DNA of 64,000 nt from JAAURB01 sp049649525 (GTDB lineage Bacteria > Cyanobacteriota > Cyanobacteriia > Cyanobacteriales > Microcoleaceae): positions 37,648-101,647 of the forward strand of contig JBARZE010000065.1 of NCBI GenBank assembly GCA_049649525.1, written 5' to 3'. The number at the start of each line of letters is the position of its first letter. The stretch's first letter is position 1. Under the pieces are notes generated by a model. That model was not told the origin of the DNA. It did no database searches and saw nothing but the letters and a program-made list of their open reading frames with translations. A program made the position numbers and the translations under genes. Below are positions 60,863 to 64,000 of the stretch, one piece after another.

Positions 60863-60975
60863 ATTTGATGTTCTAAGCGTTATCTTCATTTTCCCTATTT
60901 TATCAGCGTTTTTTACTCTTATGTTAATCAAAGTATAATTTTAAGCATATATTGTCGTGTCATCAGGATCAGTGA

Positions 60976-62526
60976 GTGGATCAGACAGAATCAACCCCAG
61001 ATATCGTTATTATTGGCAGTGGAATTGGTGGATTATGCTGTGGGGCATTACTGGCAAAATATGGCTATCAAGTCACCCTTTGTGAAAGCCACTCCATCCC
61101 AGGCGGGGCAGCCCACGGGTTTGAACGCAATGGTTTTCGGTTTGATTCCGGGCCATCGTTGTATTCTGGCTTATCCTATAGTCCCTCTGCCAACCCTCTG
61201 CGACAAGTTCTAGATGCCATCGGAGAAGAACTCCCCTGTAAAACTTATGATACTTGGGGTTGTCGTTTACCTGAAGCCGATTTTAACACGACTGTTGGAG
61301 CCGACGGGTTTTGTCAGATTTTAGCCCAACTGCGGGGCAACTCAGCAGTACAAGAATGGCGACAACTTCAGCAGGTGATGCAACCGTTAAAAGAAGCTGC
61401 AATTGCCCTTCCTCCCGCTGCTTTGCGATTTGATTTAGGGGCTGTTTTAACCATGGCACCGTTTGCCCCTTCACTGCTGCAACACGCTTTAAATGTGTTT
61501 CAATTAACCGGCCCGTTTAACCGAATTATGGATAAAGTCATTCAAGATCCATTTATTCGCAACTGGTTAGATTTACTCTGTTTTTTGTTAGCCGGAGTTC
61601 CCGCTGATGGCATTAGCGCCGCAGAAGTGGCCTTTATGTTCGCCGATTGGTATCGTCCGGGGGTGACCTTAGATTATCCCGTCGGAGGCAGTGCAGCGCT
61701 GGTGGAGGCGTTGGTACGAGGACTTAAACGGCATGGCGGACAGATCAGATTAAATGCCCATGTTGAACAAGTCACGATCAAAAATAACCGGGCGGTTGGG
61801 GTACAGTTACGAGATGGAAGCATAATTAATGCAAATATTGCTGTTATTTCTAATGCCTCAGTTTGGGATACACTAAAATTATTACCCAAAGGTGCTGTTT
61901 CTCCCCAATGGCGGACTCAACGACAATCAACCCCGGAATGTGACAGTTTCATGCATTTGCATTTAGGGATTGATGGGACAAATTTACCCCCCGATTTAGC
62001 TTGTCATTATATTATCGTCAACGACTGGACTCAAGGTGTCACTGCCCCTCAAAACGTAGTGTTAGTTTCCATTCCTTCTGTCTTAGACCCCAGTTTAGCC
62101 CCGACTGGCAAACACGCCATTCATGTTTATACCCCCGGCAATGAACCCTATGATTTGTGGCAAGGAATGAACCGCCTCCACCCGGAGTATCTTCAGCAAA
62201 AGCAACAACGTTCAGCGGTGATGTGGCAAGCCTTAGAACGAATTATTCCTGATATTCGTCAACGGTGTGAGGTAACACTGGTGGGAACCCCTTTAACGCA
62301 TGAATGGTTTTTGCGTCGTCATCGTGGCAGTTATGGCCCCGCTATTCGGGCAGGAGACGGGTTATTTCCGGGGCCTGGAACACCGTTACCGGGATTATAT
62401 TGCTGTGGAGATTCCACATTTCCCGGAATTGGACTACCCGCAGTCGCAGCCAGTGGCATGATCGCAGCCAATACCTTAGCGCCCGTACGACAGCATTTAG
62501 CCTTACTGAATGAAATAGGATTATAG
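60976..62526 (+). CDS. CrtISO/CrtI-like FAD-dependent oxidoreductase
   Basis: 516 residues. FAD Rossmann start IVIIGSGIGGLCCGALLAKY. Close to it GGAAHGFERNGFRFDSGPSL is typical of carotene desaturase/isomerase-like flavoproteins. The C-terminal FAD part is PGLYCCGDSTFPGIGLPAVA. The family includes prolycopene isomerase CrtH, desaturases and related amine-oxidase-like enzymes. The substrate here is unknown; in cyanobacteria there is a second CrtH-like paralogue, which this could be. The GTG at 60976 is used as start, with GGATC upstream rather than a strong ribosome binding site. The unknown gene at 62567 lies 40 bp downstream and may be in the same transcript. Confidence 0.85.
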   Translation: MDQTESTPDIVIIGSGIGGLCCGALLAKYGYQVTLCESHSIPGGAAHGFERNGFRFDSGPSLYSGLSYSPSANPLRQVLDAIGEELPCKTYDTWGCRLPEADFNTTVGADGFCQILAQLRGNSAVQEWRQLQQVMQPLKEAAIALPPAALRFDLGAVLTMAPFAPSLLQHALNVFQLTGPFNRIMDKVIQDPFIRNWLDLLCFLLAGVPADGISAAEVAFMFADWYRPGVTLDYPVGGSAALVEALVRGLKRHGGQIRLNAHVEQVTIKNNRAVGVQLRDGSIINANIAVISNASVWDTLKLLPKGAVSPQWRTQRQSTPECDSFMHLHLGIDGTNLPPDLACHYIIVNDWTQGVTAPQNVVLVSIPSVLDPSLAPTGKHAIHVYTPGNEPYDLWQGMNRLHPEYLQQKQQRSAVMWQALERIIPDIRQRCEVTLVGTPLTHEWFLRRHRGSYGPAIRAGDGLFPGPGTPLPGLYCCGDSTFPGIGLPAVAASGMIAANTLAPVRQHLALLNEIGL

Positions 62527-62566
62527 ATAGTTATAAATTTAGAGTGGTTTCTATAAATCCCACACT

Positions 62567-63757
62567 ATGCAATTGAAAAATATCATTAAAAAAATTAAAA
62601 AATGGCTCCCGAAAGCTAAAGAACAACTTGAAGATCAAGCCAATGAATTAGAAGCCAAATTAACCGACTCCGAACTCAATCCTTTACCCCCCGAACAACT
62701 CGATCCAATTCGGCAGGATATTGCAGCTTTACCTCATCCAGAACCTTATAAAGCTGCGATTGATTCTAAATTAACTGAACTTTTAAATAAATGGCAACAA
62801 GGCAGTGGTTGTAACTGTTTAGTTGTGTTATCCCATGCTACTGATACAATTAGTTCTTTATTGCATCAAACCCTTTCTGCCAGTTCAATCGATGATTCCC
62901 TCGTTATCCATTCCTTACCTTGGTCTCATCGCCCTCAAGATTACTCAACAATTTTAACGCAATTACAACAAGAAATCGAGCCGAAAAAATCCGATTCTCC
63001 CTTTCATCAATTAAGAGTAATTCCCGATTTAAGCTGGTGTTTTTTACGCTGTCTTGAAGGTTTAGATGGAGTGGAATGGCTGCAAGAAACTTTGTTTCAA
63101 GATCAGTCTCAATTTTGGTTAATTGGGTGTAATTATTGGACTTGGCAATATCTTAACTGTGTGTATCAGTGGAGTGATTATTTTGAGACTACCTTAGAAT
63201 TATCTGCCCTTGAAGCACTGCAGATTAAACAATGGTTACAACCCGCAATTGAAAAGTTAGACTTTGATTTTGAACAGGAAACTGACTCATCTGAGTCTGA
63301 AGATGATGATGAGGATGAATGGGAGTCTAAAGCCGAACGTAAGTATTATGAACGTTTAGCAGATATCTCTCTTGGGACTCGTCCAGCAGTTGCTCAGCTT
63401 TGGCTGAATTCTCTGCGACAGCAAAATCCCGAAGACATTGAAGAAACATCTGATGCTCATATTTCAGCCGAAAGTGAGTCGAGGCCAATTGTCCTAGCTC
63501 GGGCTGATTTACCTAAATTTCCCAAATTAACCAAAGAAGATCGATATTTACTCTTTTCTTTGGGATTGCATGGTAGCATGACAGTCAGTCAACTTGCAAT
63601 TAGTTTAGGCGATCTCGAAAGAGTAGTACAAGCTCAAGTCCAGATTTTGCTGCGAGAGGGTCTCATTAAGAACAAACAAGGGTGGTTATCTCTTGATCCG
63701 CTTCATTATCCTCGGTTAAAACAAAGTTTAGAGAATAATCAATTTCTATTCGATTAA
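62567..63757 (+). CDS. Conserved protein with an acidic linker and winged-helix-like C-terminus
   Basis: A 396-residue protein I cannot place in a family. Residues 1-55 are a charged coiled region (LKNIIKKIKKWLPKAKEQLE). The middle (about 80-235) is an alpha/beta domain (CNCLVVLSHATDTISSLLHQ, then PDLSWCFLRCLEGLDGVEWL), like an NTPase that has lost its P-loop. A stretch at about 240-260 is highly acidic (SSESEDDDEDEWE). The end (about 320-390: FPKLTKEDRYLLFSLGLHG, TVSQLAISLGDLERVVQAQ, LLREGLIKNKQGWLSLD) looks like a winged helix. So it may be a DNA-associated or regulatory protein. It is 40 bp from the CrtISO-like gene. Confidence 0.65.
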   Translation: MQLKNIIKKIKKWLPKAKEQLEDQANELEAKLTDSELNPLPPEQLDPIRQDIAALPHPEPYKAAIDSKLTELLNKWQQGSGCNCLVVLSHATDTISSLLHQTLSASSIDDSLVIHSLPWSHRPQDYSTILTQLQQEIEPKKSDSPFHQLRVIPDLSWCFLRCLEGLDGVEWLQETLFQDQSQFWLIGCNYWTWQYLNCVYQWSDYFETTLELSALEALQIKQWLQPAIEKLDFDFEQETDSSESEDDDEDEWESKAERKYYERLADISLGTRPAVAQLWLNSLRQQNPEDIEETSDAHISAESESRPIVLARADLPKFPKLTKEDRYLLFSLGLHGSMTVSQLAISLGDLERVVQAQVQILLREGLIKNKQGWLSLDPLHYPRLKQSLENNQFLFD

Positions 63758-63777
63758 ATGAAGATCTGCAAAAATTA

Positions 63778-63799
63778 TGGGCAGGGAGGGACTCGAACT
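63778..63799 (-). other. tRNA 3'-end-like fragment, possible attachment-site remnant
   Basis: The minus strand reads GTTCGAGTCCCTCCCTGCCC then A, which has the T-loop (TTCGAGT) and 3' stem of a tRNA. The other half of the T stem (TAAAG) does not pair, and no acceptor 5' strand (GGGCAGG) exists within the next 200 bases, so this is not a whole tRNA. A 3' tRNA end preserved at a recombination edge is typical for integrated elements. A hairpin CCCTTGCAAGAAGGGG lies nearby. Confidence 0.4.
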
Positions 63800-63911
63800 T
63801 TACCTTTTCTTTTCCAGAGGCAGTTATTCCCCTTCTTGCAAGGGCTTAACCTTCTTCTTATAAGGAATTGACACTTTAACGACTCAGTAAAACCTACAAA
63901 TTGAGCCGACA

Positions 63912-64000
63912 ATGAGCCGAAATGACAAAATAGGTAGAAAGGGGTCATATCAGTCCTTTAACGACTTATTAGCCTTCTATCACCGTAAACCAAAAGAGTA
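63912..64000 (+). CDS. Start of an unidentified gene cut by the window edge
   Basis: ATG 63912 starts a frame open to the right edge (29 codons), reading MSRNDKIGRKGSYQSFNDLL then AFYHRKPKE. It is closed upstream by TAA at 63888. The GAGCCGACAATGAGCCGA repeat just before may be part of a ribosome binding or recombination site. The sequence is basic and protein-like. Family not identified. It could belong to an integrated element given the tRNA-like fragment 110 bp away. Confidence 0.45.
   Translation, partial: MSRNDKIGRKGSYQSFNDLLAFYHRKPKE

Noticed and set aside
63778..63860. Complete tRNA gene on the minus strand
   Set aside because: The T stem does not pair (TAAAG against CCCTC) and no acceptor 5' strand exists nearby.

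Overview
The window is chromosomal DNA from a cyanobacterium. The evidence is chlP, btpA, a cyanobacterial-type gshA, a Tic22-like gene, a CruP-like gene, PEP-CTERM sorting, a pgsA/prmC/tsaC housekeeping set, many HIP1-type GCGATCGC octamers and AT-rich codon use. The tandem GGGGAGATATTGGAGAT-type tracts and the TAGAGACGTTAT palindromes suggest a filamentous, Planktothrix/Oscillatoria-like genome. That genus-level placement is inference only.

Layout. 1-10.4 kb: edge-truncated LysM/M23 peptidase with a long structured leader, trmL, gshA, a conserved unknown, and a LysR regulator divergent from a fused 5-oxoprolinase-type gene. 10.6-17.2 kb: single-Cys PrxQ, an Rpn/DUF2887 nuclease, and a conflict-type locus (Trypco1-like protein divergent from a caspase-nSTAND-pentapeptide protein), then a C39-type peptidase with three internal repeats. 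17.4-36 kb: mostly single genes of photosynthetic and general metabolism (btpA, SGNH hydrolase, selD fusion, glgA, chlP, a CruP-like gene, a phosphoketolase-like gene), with gene relics between 30.4 and 32.5 kb. 36-39.7 kb: a toxin-antitoxin-like island: HEPN plus zinc-ribbon protein, a frameshifted hepT with intact mntA, hicB-hicA, and a secreted protein whose 3' end is duplicated. 39.8-46 kb: membrane and pentapeptide proteins, an epoxide-hydrolase-like enzyme, an unusual cytochrome b, a GNAT enzyme and an EamA transporter. 46.1-50.1 kb: a sugar-phosphate cyclase with an unrecognised N-terminal domain and a DUF6492 glycosyltransferase-like partner behind one good promoter, then an FkbM-like gene. 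50.2-63.8 kb: map, GNAT, ftsH, a glycosyltransferase, the prmC-tsaC-histidine kinase operon, Tic22-like, pgsA, DUF1499, a CrtISO-like oxidoreductase and a conserved unknown. 63.8-64 kb: a tRNA 3'-end-like fragment next to the start of a truncated gene, possibly the edge of an integrated element.

How the genes work together. The best candidate for an undescribed system is the cyclase/DUF6492 pair (46.07-48.96 kb). Its cyclase has the GHTWSP and HGHAV signatures of sedoheptulose-7-phosphate cyclases rather than of 3-dehydroquinate synthase. It has a divergent substrate loop and about 190 extra N-terminal residues, and none of the usual mycosporine partner genes lies nearby. Second is the caspase-nSTAND protein with its Trypco1-like neighbour, a plausible regulated cell-death or immunity module whose sensor end is expanding by DNA repeat duplication. 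Three near-identical palindromes, each between convergent gene ends, look like a dispersed family that may act as bidirectional terminators.

Limits. All calls were made by reading the sequence. No database search, structure prediction or folding program was run. Residue positions are hand-counted, and family names are from memory of family motifs.
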